Below, in pieces: positions 41,721 through 51,908 of a stretch of DNA of 64,000 nt. The stretch is from an uncultured Gammaproteobacteria bacterium (GTDB lineage Bacteria > Pseudomonadota > Gammaproteobacteria > HK1), in contig OY282378.1 of assembly GCA_958295835.1 (NCBI GenBank), positions 3,497,694 to 3,561,693 of the forward strand. Reading direction: 5' to 3'. Both the position numbers and the translations under genes were made by a program. Under the pieces are notes generated by a model. That model saw only the letters and a list, made by a program, of their open reading frames with translations. It did no database searches and had not been told where the DNA came from. Within the stretch, counting starts at the first letter, position 1. The number at the start of each line of letters is the position of its first letter.

Positions 41721-43640
41721 ATGCTCCAGTTCATTCGAGACAATGCAACCGGCTGGATAGCGTGGGGGATCGTGATTCTCATCAGCATTCCGTTCGCGCT
41801 CTGGGGAATTCATCAGTACGTGAGTCCCGACAGCAGCGTCGCGGTCGCGACCGTCGACGACGCGGAAATCGGCTACTACGACTTCCAGCGGCTCTATGCG
41901 CGCCGCCGCCAGCAGCTTCAGTCGATCCTCGGCGCCAGGATCATCGGTGCGGAAGAGGACGACCGACTGCGTCGCGAGGTGCTCGACAGGATGATCGATT
42001 CCGAGGTCCTCATCAGATCGGGCATTTCCGCCGGTATGCGTGTGGGCGACGAACAGCTCGCGAGCATCATTCGGACTCAGGACGCCTTCCAGTCCGGAGA
42101 CGGATTCTCGCAGGATGCCTACGAGGGCTGGCTGCGCAGTCAGGGTCATTCTCCAGGCGGATTCGAGGAAGACCTCCGACGATCACTGCTCGAGCAGCAG
42201 CTCGCCGTCGGCGTCTCCGGATCGGAGTTCATCACCGGGAGTCGGTTGCGAGATGCCGTGCGCGTCCGGTTGCAGACGCGGACGTTCTCGCTGCTCGCCA
42301 TCTCTGCCACCGAATTCGAGCGTCCCGAGCCGACGGAATCCGAGATCGGAACGTACTTCGAGCGGCATCGCAGCGAGTACACTGCGCCCGAGCGTTTGCG
42401 CCTGCGCTACCTGGAGATTTCCCTGGACGATATTGCTGCCGACATCAAGGCGGACGACGAGGAGCTCCGCGCCCTGTTCGAGGCCGAATCGGAACGCTTC
42501 GTCACGCCGGAGAAGCGCGAGGTCTCCCATATCCTCGTATCCCTCCCTTCCGATCCCGGCGCGGATGACGTTGCACGGGCGAGAGAACGACTGGTTGCCC
42601 TGAGGGACCGTATCACGGTGGGCGAGTTGTTCGAGGATCTGGCGAGAGAGAGTTCCGACGACCCGGGGTCCGCGGCCGGTGGTGGAGTGCTCGGTTTCAT
42701 CGAACGCGGAATGATGGTTCCCGAGTTTGAAGAGGCGGCGTTCGCCCTTGCACCGGATCAAATAAGCGATCCGGTGCGATCGAGCTTTGGATGGCATCTG
42801 ATCAAGGTGACGTCCGTGCAGGAGTCCCGCGGCGCAACGTTCGAAGAAGTTCGCGACCAGGTGCTTGCAGAGTACCAGTCACGTGAAGCGGAACGCATCT
42901 ACGTGGAGCGCGTGGAGACCCTTGCCAACGTGACCTACGAGCATCCCGAGTCGCTCGAGGCCGGGGCACGAGAGCTCGGGCTGACGATTCGAGAAACCAG
43001 TCTGTTGACCCGCGACGGACAATCGGACGATCCCGTCGCCTCGCAGCCCGCGGTGGCCGCGGCGGCGTTTTCGAGCGATGTGCTCGATGACGGCAACAAC
43101 AGTGATCCAATCGAGTTCGAGCCCGGCCGAATCGTCGTTGTGCGTGCATTCGATCACGAGCCTCCGCGCGATCTCGATCTGGACGAAGCGCGGGCCGATG
43201 TCGTTGCCGCCCTGCAGGCGGATGCGAGACAACAGGCGGTGATGGAGCGAGGGCGTGAGCTGTTGGAGGATTTGCGGAGCGGGAGGGATGCGGATGCGGT
43301 GGCGGCCGATGAGGGTCTCGAATGGAGCCGGTTCGAGAACGTCAACCGGATCGGCGGTGCGCTCTCCGAGCAACTGCTCGAAGCAGTATTCCGAATGCCT
43401 CGCCCCGGCACCGGAGGAGCCGCTCGATTCGACGGGGTGATCGAGGAAGGTGGAGATTTCGTCATAGTATCGCTGTCGCGGGTGGATGACGGCGACGTCT
43501 CCTCGATGAGCGACGATGAGACTCGCACCCTGCGCCAGGCGTTGGAAGCCGACGGCGGCCGGACCGTGTTCGATGCGTTCGTCCGCAGCCGTCGCCAGTC
43601 GGCTGACGTAAGGATCATGGAGCAGAACCTGGAAAGCTGA
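41721..43640 (+). CDS. ppiD: Periplasmic folding chaperone, parvulin-type (PpiD)
   Basis: 639 residues with a single N-terminal membrane anchor ([20 protein letters not shown], residues 11-30) and the rest in the periplasm. SurA_N-like helices fill about 45-170. A parvulin domain at about 268-370 shows [32 protein letters not shown] and [10 protein letters not shown]. PpiD assists outer-membrane and exported proteins as they leave the Sec channel. In E. coli it follows lon-hupB; here hupB is missing and the two tRNAs occupy its place. Confidence 0.93.
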   Translation: MLQFIRDNATGWIAWGIVILISIPFALWGIHQYVSPDSSVAVATVDDAEIGYYDFQRLYARRRQQLQSILGARIIGAEEDDRLRREVLDRMIDSEVLIRSGISAGMRVGDEQLASIIRTQDAFQSGDGFSQDAYEGWLRSQGHSPGGFEEDLRRSLLEQQLAVGVSGSEFITGSRLRDAVRVRLQTRTFSLLAISATEFERPEPTESEIGTYFERHRSEYTAPERLRLRYLEISLDDIAADIKADDEELRALFEAESERFVTPEKREVSHILVSLPSDPGADDVARARERLVALRDRITVGELFEDLARESSDDPGSAAGGGVLGFIERGMMVPEFEEAAFALAPDQISDPVRSSFGWHLIKVTSVQESRGATFEEVRDQVLAEYQSREAERIYVERVETLANVTYEHPESLEAGARELGLTIRETSLLTRDGQSDDPVASQPAVAAAAFSSDVLDDGNNSDPIEFEPGRIVVVRAFDHEPPRDLDLDEARADVVAALQADARQQAVMERGRELLEDLRSGRDADAVAADEGLEWSRFENVNRIGGALSEQLLEAVFRMPRPGTGGAARFDGVIEEGGDFVIVSLSRVDDGDVSSMSDDETRTLRQALEADGGRTVFDAFVRSRRQSADVRIMEQNLES

Positions 43641-43664
43641 TCCCGCGCTCGACGGGTGAAGCCG

Positions 43665-44246
43665 TCAGGCAGCGTCCAATCGGCTCGATCTGCGGAAGCG
43701 CCTTTTCAGGAATTCCATCTGGTCGGCGAGAATGCGCCGGTTCGACAGGACCAGATACTCCGCGCGATTCGGAACATAGGGCACCGCGAGCAGGCTCATG
43801 CCTGCTTCATCCGGGGTGCGCGATCCCTTGGCGTGGTTGCACCCTCGGCAGGCGGTCACCACGTTGCTCCAGCAATCGGCGCCGCCGCGCGAGAGCGGAA
43901 CGAGATGATCGCGGGTGAGCAGATACCCGGGAAGCTCCCGGCCACAGTACATGCACAGGTGATCGTCGCGCAGAAACAGCTCGCGATTCGACAGCGGCGG
44001 CACGAGCCGCTCGTCGCCGGCATTGCGGGAATAGCCTCTCACCGCAATGATCGAATTGACCGTGATTTGGGACCGGCATCCGCTGAGCCGGTTGATGCCC
44101 CCGTAGAAGGTGAAGGTACGCTCGCCCGCGGTCCACGCAATCATCTCGCGCGAATCCAGAATCACCGCGTCCTGCCAGGGGATCCAGCGTTGGGGCCGGC
44201 CCGCGATGTCGAGCCGGAGGATGAGGGGATCGATGACCGTGTTCAC
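43665..44246 (-). CDS. HNH endonuclease
   Basis: 193 residues. The nuclease core is CMYCGRELPGYLLTRDHLVP, then LSRGGADCWSNVVTACRGCN and HAKG: two CxxC zinc pairs around the DHLVP and N/H catalytic residues. This McrA-like HNH type is widespread and mostly uncharacterised; roles in DNA repair or defence are guesses. It stands alone, convergent with ppiD (24 bases between stops) and downstream of fabI on the same strand. Confidence 0.85.
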   Translation of the reverse strand: MNTVIDPLILRLDIAGRPQRWIPWQDAVILDSREMIAWTAGERTFTFYGGINRLSGCRSQITVNSIIAVRGYSRNAGDERLVPPLSNRELFLRDDHLCMYCGRELPGYLLTRDHLVPLSRGGADCWSNVVTACRGCNHAKGSRTPDEAGMSLLAVPYVPNRAEYLVLSNRRILADQMEFLKRRFRRSSRLDAA

Positions 44247-44333
44247 GATCTGTGCCGGCGCGGGGACCGTCTTCTCATGGGGCGACGGTATTTTGCATCA
44301 ATCGGGACCGCCCGAACATCTGCGGACCGCCCG

Positions 44334-45116
44334 TCACGGCATGGCCATGCCCATCATGCTGAATCCGGCGTCGACGTGGATGACCTCGCCGGTGATACCG
44401 GCCGCGAAGTCCGAGCACAGAAACGCGGCGGCGTTTCCCACGTCGTCGATCGTCACGTTGCGCCGCAGGGCGGATCCGGTCTCGACCTGTTCGAGTATCT
44501 TGCGGAAGTCGGAGATGCCGGCCGCGGCCAGTGTCTTGATCGGCCCCGCGGAAATAGCGTTCGCCCGGATGCCTTCGGGACCCAGCGCCGCCGCAACGTA
44601 GCGCACGTTCGCTTCCAGACTCGCCTTCGCCGCCCCCATCACGTTGTAGTTCGCGATCACTCGGGCGGCACCGAGGTAGGTCAGGGTCAGCAGAGCGCCG
44701 CTACGCCCTTGCATCATGGGTCGCGCCGCCTTGGCGAGAGCGGCAAAGCTGTATGCGCTCACGTCGTGTGCGATCGCGTGCGCATCTCGGGTGAGAGATT
44801 CAAGATAGTCGCCTTGCAGCGCCTCGCGAGGCGCGAATGCGATCGCGTGCACGACGATGTCGAGTCCGTCCCAGCACTCGCGCAACGCTTCGAAGGCGCC
44901 ATCGATCTCGGAATCGCGCGCGACATCACATTCCAGGACGATATCCGAGCCTGCCTCGGCCGCCAGCCTGGCCACGCGTTTGCCGAGACGTTCGTTCTGA
45001 CAGGTGAATGCGAGCTCGGCACCCTCCCGGCGCATCGCACGCGCAATCCCCCAGGCGATTGAGCGATTGCTTGCTACACCCAGAACTAGAGCTCGCTTGC
45101 CTTCGAGAAGAGACAT
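44334..45116 (-). CDS. fabI: Enoyl-[acyl-carrier-protein] reductase (NADH)
   Basis: 260-residue SDR-type enoyl reductase completing each fatty-acid elongation cycle. [19 protein letters not shown] binds NADH. The active-site block [20 protein letters not shown] then ASLEANVRY carries both Tyr residues and the Lys. [20 protein letters not shown] and the end [20 protein letters not shown] match E. coli FabI closely. As a triclosan-target type enzyme it is essential in most gammaproteobacteria lacking FabV or FabK. Confidence 0.97.
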   Translation of the reverse strand: MSLLEGKRALVLGVASNRSIAWGIARAMRREGAELAFTCQNERLGKRVARLAAEAGSDIVLECDVARDSEIDGAFEALRECWDGLDIVVHAIAFAPREALQGDYLESLTRDAHAIAHDVSAYSFAALAKAARPMMQGRSGALLTLTYLGAARVIANYNVMGAAKASLEANVRYVAAALGPEGIRANAISAGPIKTLAAAGISDFRKILEQVETGSALRRNVTIDDVGNAAAFLCSDFAAGITGEVIHVDAGFSMMGMAMP

Positions 45117-45164
45117 CGTCCATCTACTCGGGTGCGGGGTCGAGACCGGTCGGTCGTTCCGGGT

Positions 45165-47144
45165 TCAGATCGCGGGTGCAGGCGCCAAGCGCACATCGAG
45201 CTCACGCCCGGGCATCAGCGGTTGGCCCTTCGGAAGCTGGTTCCATTTGCGCAGGCTCGCAACGGACACGCCGAATCGGCGCGAGATCTGCCAGAGCGAA
45301 TCGCCGCGTTTGACCCGGTATCGAATGCCCTCGCGGTCCACGGAAGTCTTCGAATACGCGGCCGGGATCAAACGCAGCTCCTGCCCGGGTCGCAGGATGG
45401 CATTTTCGTTGATGCGATTGAGCTCCGTGAGCTCGAGTACCGTCGTTCCATGTCGCCTGGCGATGGCCGAGAGCGTGTCCCCGTACTCGATTACATGGAC
45501 GACGGCTGACCGCGAAGCTTCGAGGGGGTCCGATATCGGCGGCCTGGGAGAACGGATGTGCGAAGGCTCCGTGTTTCGGCGATACACGGTCAGCCGCTGG
45601 CCTGGCCGGATGACTGCCGTCATCGACAGGCCGTTCCACATTGCAAGCTGCTTCATGCTGACCCCGTGTCTGTGCGAGATTCGCCACAGGCTGTCTCCGC
45701 GACGTACGCGGTGGGTCGATTTCTCCGCGTGACCCGTCGCGGCGCGATCGAGCTGTGCCTGCATCGTACTGCCGGGCCGGGAGGCGGGGAGCGTTCCGGT
45801 CGAGACCGGCACCATCAGATGGCTCCCGACACGGATCCGATCCGAGGCAAGTCTGTTGACGTCCTTCAATGCGGCGACACTGGTCCCGTAACGTCCGGCA
45901 ATGGCTCCGAGCGTGTCGCCGCGCCCGATCTCGTGGCGAGTCCAGCGCATACGTTTCTCGGCCGGGATTTTCGCAAGCTTCCCTGTGAATCGTTCGACGG
46001 CATCGGAGGGGAGCTGTAGCCTATGCGGACCCCCGGGATCGGTCGCCCAGCGCTTGAAACCCGGATTGAGCCGGCGGAGCTCAGCGAGCGGGATGCCGGC
46101 GAGGTCCGCCGCGACGCTGAGGTCGATCTGACCATCGAGCGGGATCTGCCGAAAATGTACGCGGTCGGGAATCGATTCGAGAACCACGCCGTACCGGTCC
46201 GGTTCCTCGACAATCGCGGCGATGGCGAGCAGGCGGGACAAGTGAACCCGTGTTTCCCTGGGGAGCCTCAGCGACCACACGCCCGCGGGCCTTCCGTGCG
46301 CGCGATTCCGGGATATCGCGCGCCTGACGTTGCCTTCGCCCCAGTTGTAGGCAGCGGCCGCGAGCAGCGGGTCATCGTCGAATTTCTGCAGGAGCTTCGT
46401 GAGATAGTCGAGCGCGGCGCGGGTCGATGCGACGACGTCGCGGCGCCCGTCGTACCACCAGTTCTGCTTCAGTCCGTACAACCATCCGGTCGATGGGATG
46501 AATTGCCACAGCCCCGCCGCACCTGCCGGAGAGTACGCGAGCTCCCGGAACGCGCTCTCGACGGCCGGCAGCAACGCGAACTCCATGGGCATGCCGCGTT
46601 GCTCGACTTCTCGTACGATGTACGCGAGGTATGGCCGAGCCCGTTGGGTCACGCGGCGGAGATACTCCGGGTTCCTTACGTACCAGTCGATTTGGCGCAT
46701 GACTCGCGAGTTCATCGTGCGTGGCAGGGACAATCCGTCGCGAATGCGTGCCCACGTGTCGCGGTCGCTCGCCGCCTCCTCGTCGGGCCGCGGATCCGGC
46801 GATATCTTCATCGGATCATCTTCGAACATGACGATTGCGGTTGGATCCATCGGAACCGGCGGGCGACCCTCGACCGTTGGCAGCGGGCGCCGCTCGCTCC
46901 GTGGCATCTCTCCGGTCGGGGACGGATCCGGGCTGTTCCACGTTGTCCCGGGCTCGACATCTGCGGACTTCGGGTTCGTACCGGCGTCCGGCGCGAGCGG
47001 CTGCGAGGTGCACCCCGCCAGCACCATCGACATGGACAGGAGTGCGGCGGGCAGCCATGCGCACCCCTGGGCTCCGTGCCGGCGTGGCGAGTGGATCCGA
47101 ATGGTGGACGCCGCGTAATCGGGCGTGCCGGTTCCGGGCGTCAT
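45165..47144 (-). CDS. mltD: Membrane-bound lytic murein transglycosylase D with four LysM repeats
   Basis: 659 residues. A lipoprotein signal with lipobox VLAGC places Cys45 at the outer-membrane anchor. The 30-residue stretch before the hydrophobic core is unusually long, so the start may be inside. The lytic transglycosylase domain has ALLPAVESAFRELAYSPAGA (catalytic Glu near 197), GLWQFIPSTGWLYGL and AAYNWGEGNVRRA. Four LysM peptidoglycan-binding repeats follow at about 403-446, 481-525, 548-592 and 607-653. It cleaves the glycan backbone during wall turnover. The order mltD / rnhA-dnaQ on opposite strands is the usual one in gammaproteobacteria. Confidence 0.93.
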   Translation of the reverse strand: MTPGTGTPDYAASTIRIHSPRRHGAQGCAWLPAALLSMSMVLAGCTSQPLAPDAGTNPKSADVEPGTTWNSPDPSPTGEMPRSERRPLPTVEGRPPVPMDPTAIVMFEDDPMKISPDPRPDEEAASDRDTWARIRDGLSLPRTMNSRVMRQIDWYVRNPEYLRRVTQRARPYLAYIVREVEQRGMPMEFALLPAVESAFRELAYSPAGAAGLWQFIPSTGWLYGLKQNWWYDGRRDVVASTRAALDYLTKLLQKFDDDPLLAAAAYNWGEGNVRRAISRNRAHGRPAGVWSLRLPRETRVHLSRLLAIAAIVEEPDRYGVVLESIPDRVHFRQIPLDGQIDLSVAADLAGIPLAELRRLNPGFKRWATDPGGPHRLQLPSDAVERFTGKLAKIPAEKRMRWTRHEIGRGDTLGAIAGRYGTSVAALKDVNRLASDRIRVGSHLMVPVSTGTLPASRPGSTMQAQLDRAATGHAEKSTHRVRRGDSLWRISHRHGVSMKQLAMWNGLSMTAVIRPGQRLTVYRRNTEPSHIRSPRPPISDPLEASRSAVVHVIEYGDTLSAIARRHGTTVLELTELNRINENAILRPGQELRLIPAAYSKTSVDREGIRYRVKRGDSLWQISRRFGVSVASLRKWNQLPKGQPLMPGRELDVRLAPAPAI

Positions 47145-47272
47145 GAGCTGATCGGGCGGCTGCGGGATGATTCGTAATGCTATGGAGCGGCGCCGGCTCG
47201 GTCAAGAACGGGAAGAGTATTCCGCCTGACGGCAAGTGGAACGATCCGGTTTTGCCGCATAATGTTACCGTG

Positions 47273-48055
47273 ATGAGCGAGCTCGCCAACACCGACCGAC
47301 CGCGCGGCCGGCGCGTTGCGTCGCCGTTGCGGTCGGGGCTGTCGCGGTGGATGCAAAGCCCCGCGGGCGTGGATCTGCTCCGGATGGAAGTCGAACGTGT
47401 GCATGCCGCGGTCGGTGATCTGTTCGGTTATCATTGCCTCCAGGTCGGGGATCTGGCGGGCGTGGATCTCCTGAGCACGAGCCGTATCCTCGGCCGAACC
47501 ATCGTCGATGTCGATGGCGGAGCGCCGCGTCATCCGTATCCGCTCGTGAGCGGAGCCGCAACGTCGCTGCCAATCGATTCGCATGCGGTGGACGTGGTCA
47601 TTCTGCCTCATGTTCTGGAGTTCGAATCGCGGCCTCACGAGGCGCTCAGGGAGGCGTCCCGTGTGCTCGTCCCGGAAGGCAGTCTCGTGATACTGGGATT
47701 CAACCCCGTGAGCGTCATCGGGCTGCGGCGAGTGTTCAAGTGCCGTGCGGAGGTCGCTCCGTGGTGCGGTACCTACTTTGGAGCAGCGCGATTGCGCGAC
47801 TGGCTCACGTTGCTCGGATTCGACATCATCGATCAACGCGCTTGCTTCGCGTCGGAAGGTGGCCCCCGTGGCCGGTGGCCCGGACGGCGTTCGATCATCG
47901 AATGGATGCCCCCGGCCCTCGCGAGTGCGCGGCTCATTCTCGCGAAGAAGCGTGTCAACGCGATGTTGCCGGTGCGTTCACGCTGGACGCCGAGACGGCG
48001 GCTGGTCGGCGTCGGGCTCGCGGGTCCATCCGTGAGGACCGCAGGCGGTGAATGA
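47273..48055 (+). CDS. SAM-dependent methyltransferase-like protein (YafS-type)
   Basis: 260 residues resembling class I methyltransferases found next to rnhA (YafS in E. coli). The region corresponding to motif I is weak ([13 protein letters not shown]), but [20 protein letters not shown] and [20 protein letters not shown] then [10 protein letters not shown] are the motif II-III pattern. Substrate unknown. ATG 47273 is chosen; a 32-codon open extension upstream overlaps the mltD promoter area. Its stop overlaps the rnhA GTG. Confidence 0.8.
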   Translation: MSELANTDRPRGRRVASPLRSGLSRWMQSPAGVDLLRMEVERVHAAVGDLFGYHCLQVGDLAGVDLLSTSRILGRTIVDVDGGAPRHPYPLVSGAATSLPIDSHAVDVVILPHVLEFESRPHEALREASRVLVPEGSLVILGFNPVSVIGLRRVFKCRAEVAPWCGTYFGAARLRDWLTLLGFDIIDQRACFASEGGPRGRWPGRRSIIEWMPPALASARLILAKKRVNAMLPVRSRWTPRRRLVGVGLAGPSVRTAGGE

Positions 48056-48488
48056 CGCGGTCGAGATCTTCACCGACGGCGCATGCCGCGGAAATCCCGG
48101 CCCCGGCGGTTGGGGAGCGGTACTGCGCCATGGCGGGCACGAGAAGCTGCTGTGCGGCGGGTCGGACAGTACGACGAACAATCGAATGGAGCTTACCGCC
48201 GCCATCGAAGCGCTGGAGACGTTGCGCCGGCCATGCCGGGTGACGCTCGCCACCGACTCGACCTACGTGAAGAACGGGATTACGCAATGGATCAGCCGAT
48301 GGAAGCGCAGGGACTGGAAGACCGCTGATCGCAAGCCCGTGAAGAACGTGGATCTGTGGAGGCGGCTCGAGCAGGCTGCGTCGTTGCACGATATCGAGTG
48401 GGTGTGGGTACGAGGTCACGCCGGCCACGAAGGCAACGAGAAAGCGGATGCGCTTGCCCGCTCCGCCGTCGAGGAGCGGACATTGTGA
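48048..48488 (+). CDS. rnhA: Ribonuclease HI
   Basis: 146-residue nuclease that removes RNA from RNA-DNA hybrids. The acidic active site lies in [45 protein letters not shown] and [15 protein letters not shown]. The basic handle [15 protein letters not shown] is present. Translation starts at GTG 48048 inside the preceding gene, and its stop overlaps the dnaQ GTG (GTGA), so three genes are translationally coupled. Confidence 0.96.
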   Translation: MNDAVEIFTDGACRGNPGPGGWGAVLRHGGHEKLLCGGSDSTTNNRMELTAAIEALETLRRPCRVTLATDSTYVKNGITQWISRWKRRDWKTADRKPVKNVDLWRRLEQAASLHDIEWVWVRGHAGHEGNEKADALARSAVEERTL

Positions 48489-49204
48489 GACACGTGATCC
48501 TCGATACGGAGACGACGGGCCTCGAACCCGAGCTCGGGCACAGAATCATCGAGATCGGCGGAGTCGAGATGGTGAATCGCCGCCTGACCGGCCGGAAGCT
48601 TCATTACTACCTTCAACCGGATCGCGAGATCGATGACGGCGCGCTCGAGGTGCACGGCATTACTCGCGAGTTTCTGCGGGACAAGCCTCGGTTCGCGGAC
48701 GTCCACGCGGAATTCATGGCATTCGTCTCGGGCGCGGACGTCATCATTCACAACGCCCCGTTCGACGTGGCGTTCCTGGACCACGAGCTCGCACGGCTCG
48801 GGGATCCGGGCCTTCGGCTCGAAAGCTGCTGCCGGATTCTCGACAGTCTCGCGCTCGCCCGCCAGCTTCACCCCGGGCAGCGCAACAGCCTCGATGCGCT
48901 GTGCAAGCGCTACGCGATCGACAACTCGGCGCGCCAGCTTCACGGCGCTCTCCTCGATGCCGAGATTCTCGCCGACGTATATCTGGCGATGACCGGCGGC
49001 CAGGCGGTGCTGGAGCTTGGCCGCACCGGCGAGACCGCGACAGCCACGAGCATCCGGCGCAGCGCATCGCGGGAGCGAAAGGCCGGCTCGATCCCGGTGG
49101 TGCGGGCGAGCCGGAAGGAAATCGAAGCCCATTCACGCCAGCTTGCCTACATCGACGAGAAGAGCAGCGGGCGGTGCCTGTGGTTGCAGATCGAGAGGGG
49201 ATGA
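48485..49204 (+). CDS. dnaQ: DNA polymerase III epsilon subunit, proofreading exonuclease
   Basis: 239-residue 3'-5' exonuclease. Exo I is [20 protein letters not shown], Exo [16 protein letters not shown] near residue 95, and Exo [18 protein letters not shown] near 155. The C-terminal tail that binds the polymerase subunit is present and ends [12 protein letters not shown] 48485 overlaps the rnhA stop; a second in-frame GTG three codons later would give VILDTETTG. Confidence 0.95.
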   Translation: MRHVILDTETTGLEPELGHRIIEIGGVEMVNRRLTGRKLHYYLQPDREIDDGALEVHGITREFLRDKPRFADVHAEFMAFVSGADVIIHNAPFDVAFLDHELARLGDPGLRLESCCRILDSLALARQLHPGQRNSLDALCKRYAIDNSARQLHGALLDAEILADVYLAMTGGQAVLELGRTGETATATSIRRSASRERKAGSIPVVRASRKEIEAHSRQLAYIDEKSSGRCLWLQIERG

Positions 49205-49262
49205 GCCGCCTGCCGCGCATGGCTTTTCGCACCGGACCCGGCGTAGAATGACGGTACGTTCT

Positions 49263-49291
49263 CCATGCGTCTCCGAAGTCGGAGCGCATGG
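49263..49291 (+). terminator. Long hairpin after dnaQ
   Basis: CCATGCG and CGCATGG pair, followed after one unpaired T by CTCC/GGAG around a GAAGTC loop. Only a TTT follows, so it is either a weak terminator of the rnhA-dnaQ transcript or a leader hairpin for the small gene just downstream. A TAGAAT -10-like word lies 13 bases upstream. Confidence 0.5.
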
Positions 49292-49329
49292 CGTTTCGAA
49301 GACGACCAGACCAGGGATTGGAGGGGAGC

Positions 49330-49407
49330 ATGAATCCGTTGGACAGCATTACCGGAACCATCGTCAGCGGCGTCATCCTGGCGTTGATCCTGGCCGCGCT
49401 GTTTTGA
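49330..49407 (+). CDS. 25-residue single-span small membrane protein
   Basis: A strong GGAGGGGAG lies directly before the ATG, and the product is NPLDSITGTIVSGVILALIL plus AALF: a short polar start and one hydrophobic helix. Nothing longer is possible in the frame. I do not recognise a family. The ribosome site, the clean stop and the position 61 bases before a membrane protein gene argue for real translation. It could be a regulator or accessory subunit of that protein. Confidence 0.55.
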   Translation: MNPLDSITGTIVSGVILALILAALF

Positions 49408-49468
49408 ATCATTGCGAACAGCGGGTCGATGAGGGTGACTGAGACAGACTTCTTGGGAGATCAGACCT

Positions 49469-49975
49469 ATGGATGTTTTTGTGCTGGCGATGGAGCGATG
49501 GGTCCACTTTCTCTCCGGCGTGGCGTGGATCGGACTGCTCTACTATTTCAATTTCGTCCAGGTCCCCGCGATCGCTGCGGCGAATGCGGACAAGGGTGGT
49601 CCCGGACCGGCTGCAATCAACAAGTACGTCGCGCCGCGGGCACTGCTCTGGTTCCGATGGGGCGCGGTCGTGACCTGGCTGTCGGGAGCGGCGCTGCTGG
49701 AAAGCGCTCCGCATCTGAGCCTCGTGGACGCCTTCACCCTGCAAGGCGCCAGTCAGGTCATCGGGGTGGGCGCGTGGCTCGGGACGATCATGTTGTTCAA
49801 TGTCTGGGTCCTCATCTGGCCGAACCAGAAGAAGGTCCTCGGCATCGTCTCCGCGTCCGACGAGGAGAAGAACCGGGCCCGCCGGGTCGCGCTGCTGGCA
49901 TCACGAACCAACACGCTGCTGTCGATCCCGATGCTGCTGTTCATGGGGGCGTCTGCGCACGGTTTGCCCTATTGA
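49469..49975 (+). CDS. PuuD-type (DUF989) integral membrane protein
   Basis: 168 residues with four predicted membrane helices: WVHFLSGVAWIGLLYYFNFV, the segment around ALLWFRWGAVVTWLSGAALL, SQVIGVGAWLGTIMLFNVWVLI and TNTLLSIPMLLFMGASAHG. WPNQKKVLGIV is typical of the membrane half of urate hydroxylase PuuD, but the cytochrome-c part of full-length PuuD is absent. Stand-alone proteins like this are common in marine proteobacteria and have no proven function. GGGAG precedes ATG 49469. Confidence 0.8.
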   Translation: MDVFVLAMERWVHFLSGVAWIGLLYYFNFVQVPAIAAANADKGGPGPAAINKYVAPRALLWFRWGAVVTWLSGAALLESAPHLSLVDAFTLQGASQVIGVGAWLGTIMLFNVWVLIWPNQKKVLGIVSASDEEKNRARRVALLASRTNTLLSIPMLLFMGASAHGLPY

Positions 49976-50265
49976 CCGGCTTTGCCGCGGGTGGCGAAAT
50001 CCGGAAAGGCACCCGGGCATCAGGAACATCCCGACTGATCGCGTGATTTGCGAACTGGCTCCCCCGGGCTGCCCGGCGCCGGCGAGCTGCGGGATCATCG
50101 AGCGGAGAACGGTCCGGCACAAGCCGGGCCGGACCATCCTCTCGGCAGTATCCGCGATCCTTGCCGCCTCATGAGCTTCTCCAGCGCCGGAGAGCTGCGC
50201 TTCCCCAGGCTCCGCGGCTGCATTCTCAGGTGCATTCGGAGTGCATCAGGAAGACGGGAGCTCGT
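49976..50265. other. Left part of a 521-base gap, nothing recognised
   Basis: No gene, terminator or promoter that I can support. Right of it come the dispersed repeat (50266-50365) and about 130 further bases before surE, also without a clear signal. Confidence 0.5.
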
Positions 50266-50365
50266 ACTCCCAACCCGCCGGAACCGGAACCAGACGCCGG
50301 TCGGCGAAAATCTTCGTCGTTTTGTCGGAGACTTCACGGACAGGGGACCAGAGCCGAGGTCGTTC
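50266..50365. repeat. ~100-bp dispersed repeat, copy B (inverted relative to copy A)
   Basis: The minus strand matches 34869-34970. In this copy the minus strand is open and reads VREVSDKTTKIFADRRLVPV then PAGWEYELPSS and stop, which looks like a real protein end; copy A has the frame broken by a small indel. No complete gene surrounds either copy. The two sites are 15 kb apart, in opposite orientation. Confidence 0.85.
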
Positions 50366-50496
50366 GGTGACGGTGCCGCCAACGGGCAACGTTGGCGATC
50401 TGCAAGGTCTCGATGCATGTCCCGCACACTCGCCGACGATCATGGATGTTGCCTGCCTCCCGTTCTTCATGCCTGTTTAGGGCGCCGGATCCTGCA

Positions 50497-51252
50497 ATGA
50501 GAATCCTGGTCAGCAATGACGACGGGTATCTGGCTCCCGGGCTGCGATGCCTCGCCGATACCCTGGCATCGCTCGGGGAGGTGATCGTCGTCGCACCGGA
50601 TCGCGATCGGAGTGGAGCGAGCAATTCGCTGACCTTGAGGGCGCCCATTCGGCCGCGCACGGCGGAGAACGGGTTCATCTTCGTCGACGGGACCCCGACC
50701 GACTGCGTGCACCTGGCGGTCACCGGGTTGCTGGATCCGGAGCCGGATATCGTAGTGTCAGGGATCAACGCGGGCTCCAATCTCGGTGACGACGTGATCT
50801 ATTCGGGAACCGTGGCGGCAGCGATGGAGGGCCGGTTGCTGGGGCTCACGGCGGTCGCGGTGTCGCTTGCGTCCCGGCGTTGCCGCCACTTCGACACCGC
50901 GGCCCAGGTCGCGAGTCGTCTCGTCGAGCGGCTCGTCGAGCGTCCGCTCGACTCGAACGTCATACTGAACGTGAACGTCCCGGACGTCGCGGTCGGTGCG
51001 TTGCGCGGATTCCGCGTCACGAGGCTCGGGCACCGGCACCGGGCAGAGCCGGTCATTCGCATGAGCGACCCTCGCGGGGAGTCCATCTACTGGGTAGGAC
51101 CGTCCGGAGCCGAGCAGGACGCGGGGCCGGGAACCGACTTCGACGCGTTGCGTGCCGGATTCGTATCCGTGACTCCTCTTCATGTCGATCTCACACGGCA
51201 TCAGATGCTGAGCCCGGCCGAGCGCTGGCTCTCGGAGATCGAGCTGCCGTGA
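50497..51252 (+). CDS. surE: 5'/3'-nucleotidase SurE
   Basis: 251-residue metal-dependent nucleoside-monophosphate phosphatase. [16 protein letters not shown] carries the two metal Asp residues, [10 protein letters not shown] and [20 protein letters not shown] the remaining site. ATG 50497 gives the canonical start; the frame extends upstream through non-coding sequence. The pcm gene follows, with its first possible GTG overlapping the surE stop. Confidence 0.96.
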   Translation: MRILVSNDDGYLAPGLRCLADTLASLGEVIVVAPDRDRSGASNSLTLRAPIRPRTAENGFIFVDGTPTDCVHLAVTGLLDPEPDIVVSGINAGSNLGDDVIYSGTVAAAMEGRLLGLTAVAVSLASRRCRHFDTAAQVASRLVERLVERPLDSNVILNVNVPDVAVGALRGFRVTRLGHRHRAEPVIRMSDPRGESIYWVGPSGAEQDAGPGTDFDALRAGFVSVTPLHVDLTRHQMLSPAERWLSEIELP

Positions 51253-51275
51253 TCGGCAGGTTCGAAGGATCCGGC

Positions 51276-51908
51276 ATGACGTCGATGCGCACGCGCGAGC
51301 GCCTCGTGTCTCGCCTGCGCGATGAAGGAATCACCAACGAAAACGTGCTTGACGCCATCCGCAGTGTGCCACGCCACATTTTCGTCGATGAGGCGCTCGC
51401 AAGTCGTGCCTATGAAGATATCGCACTTCCAATCGGCATGGGGCAGACGATCTCGCAACCGTTCATCGTAGCCTTGATGTCACAGGCCGCCGTTGCCGCG
51501 CCGGCGCCATCACGCGTGCTGGAGATCGGGACAGGGTGCGGATATCAGACCGCAGTGCTCGCTTCGCTCGTCGCGCGCGTGTACACAGTGGAGCGGATTG
51601 AATTGCTGCTCACCCGGGCGCGCCAGCGGTTACGTGCGCTCGAGATGAACAACGTACGGTTCAAGCACGATGACGGCAACGACGGTTGGGCCGAGTGTGG
51701 GCCGTTCGACGCGGTGCTCGTCACGGCGGCGCCCCTCCGCCTTCCCGAGAAGCTCGTCGAGCAGCTCGTCGTCGGCGGGCGGCTTGTCATCCCCATCGGG
51801 GATTCCCGCCGGCAGCGGCTGAAGTTGTTCACACGCACCAAATCCGGGGTGAGCGAAGACACCATTGCCGATGTGAGCTTCGTCCCCATGCTCAGGGGAA
51901 GGGGGTGA
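51276..51908 (+). CDS. pcm: Protein-L-isoaspartate O-methyltransferase
   Basis: 210-residue repair enzyme that methylates damaged Asp/Asn residues. FVDEALASRAYEDIALPIGM then GQTISQPFIVALM is the substrate-binding family signature, and VLEIGTGCGYQTAVLA near residue 80 binds SAM. ATG 51276 has AAGGA six bases upstream; GTG 51249 overlaps the surE stop and adds nine residues. It forms the stress-survival trio with surE and nlpD. Confidence 0.95.
   Translation: MTSMRTRERLVSRLRDEGITNENVLDAIRSVPRHIFVDEALASRAYEDIALPIGMGQTISQPFIVALMSQAAVAAPAPSRVLEIGTGCGYQTAVLASLVARVYTVERIELLLTRARQRLRALEMNNVRFKHDDGNDGWAECGPFDAVLVTAAPLRLPEKLVEQLVVGGRLVIPIGDSRRQRLKLFTRTKSGVSEDTIADVSFVPMLRGRG

Noticed and set aside
49976..50496. 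Minus-strand frame 50470-50246 as a gene (74 codons)
   Set aside because: Only its last 30 codons look protein-like and these belong to a dispersed repeat; the rest has no support.
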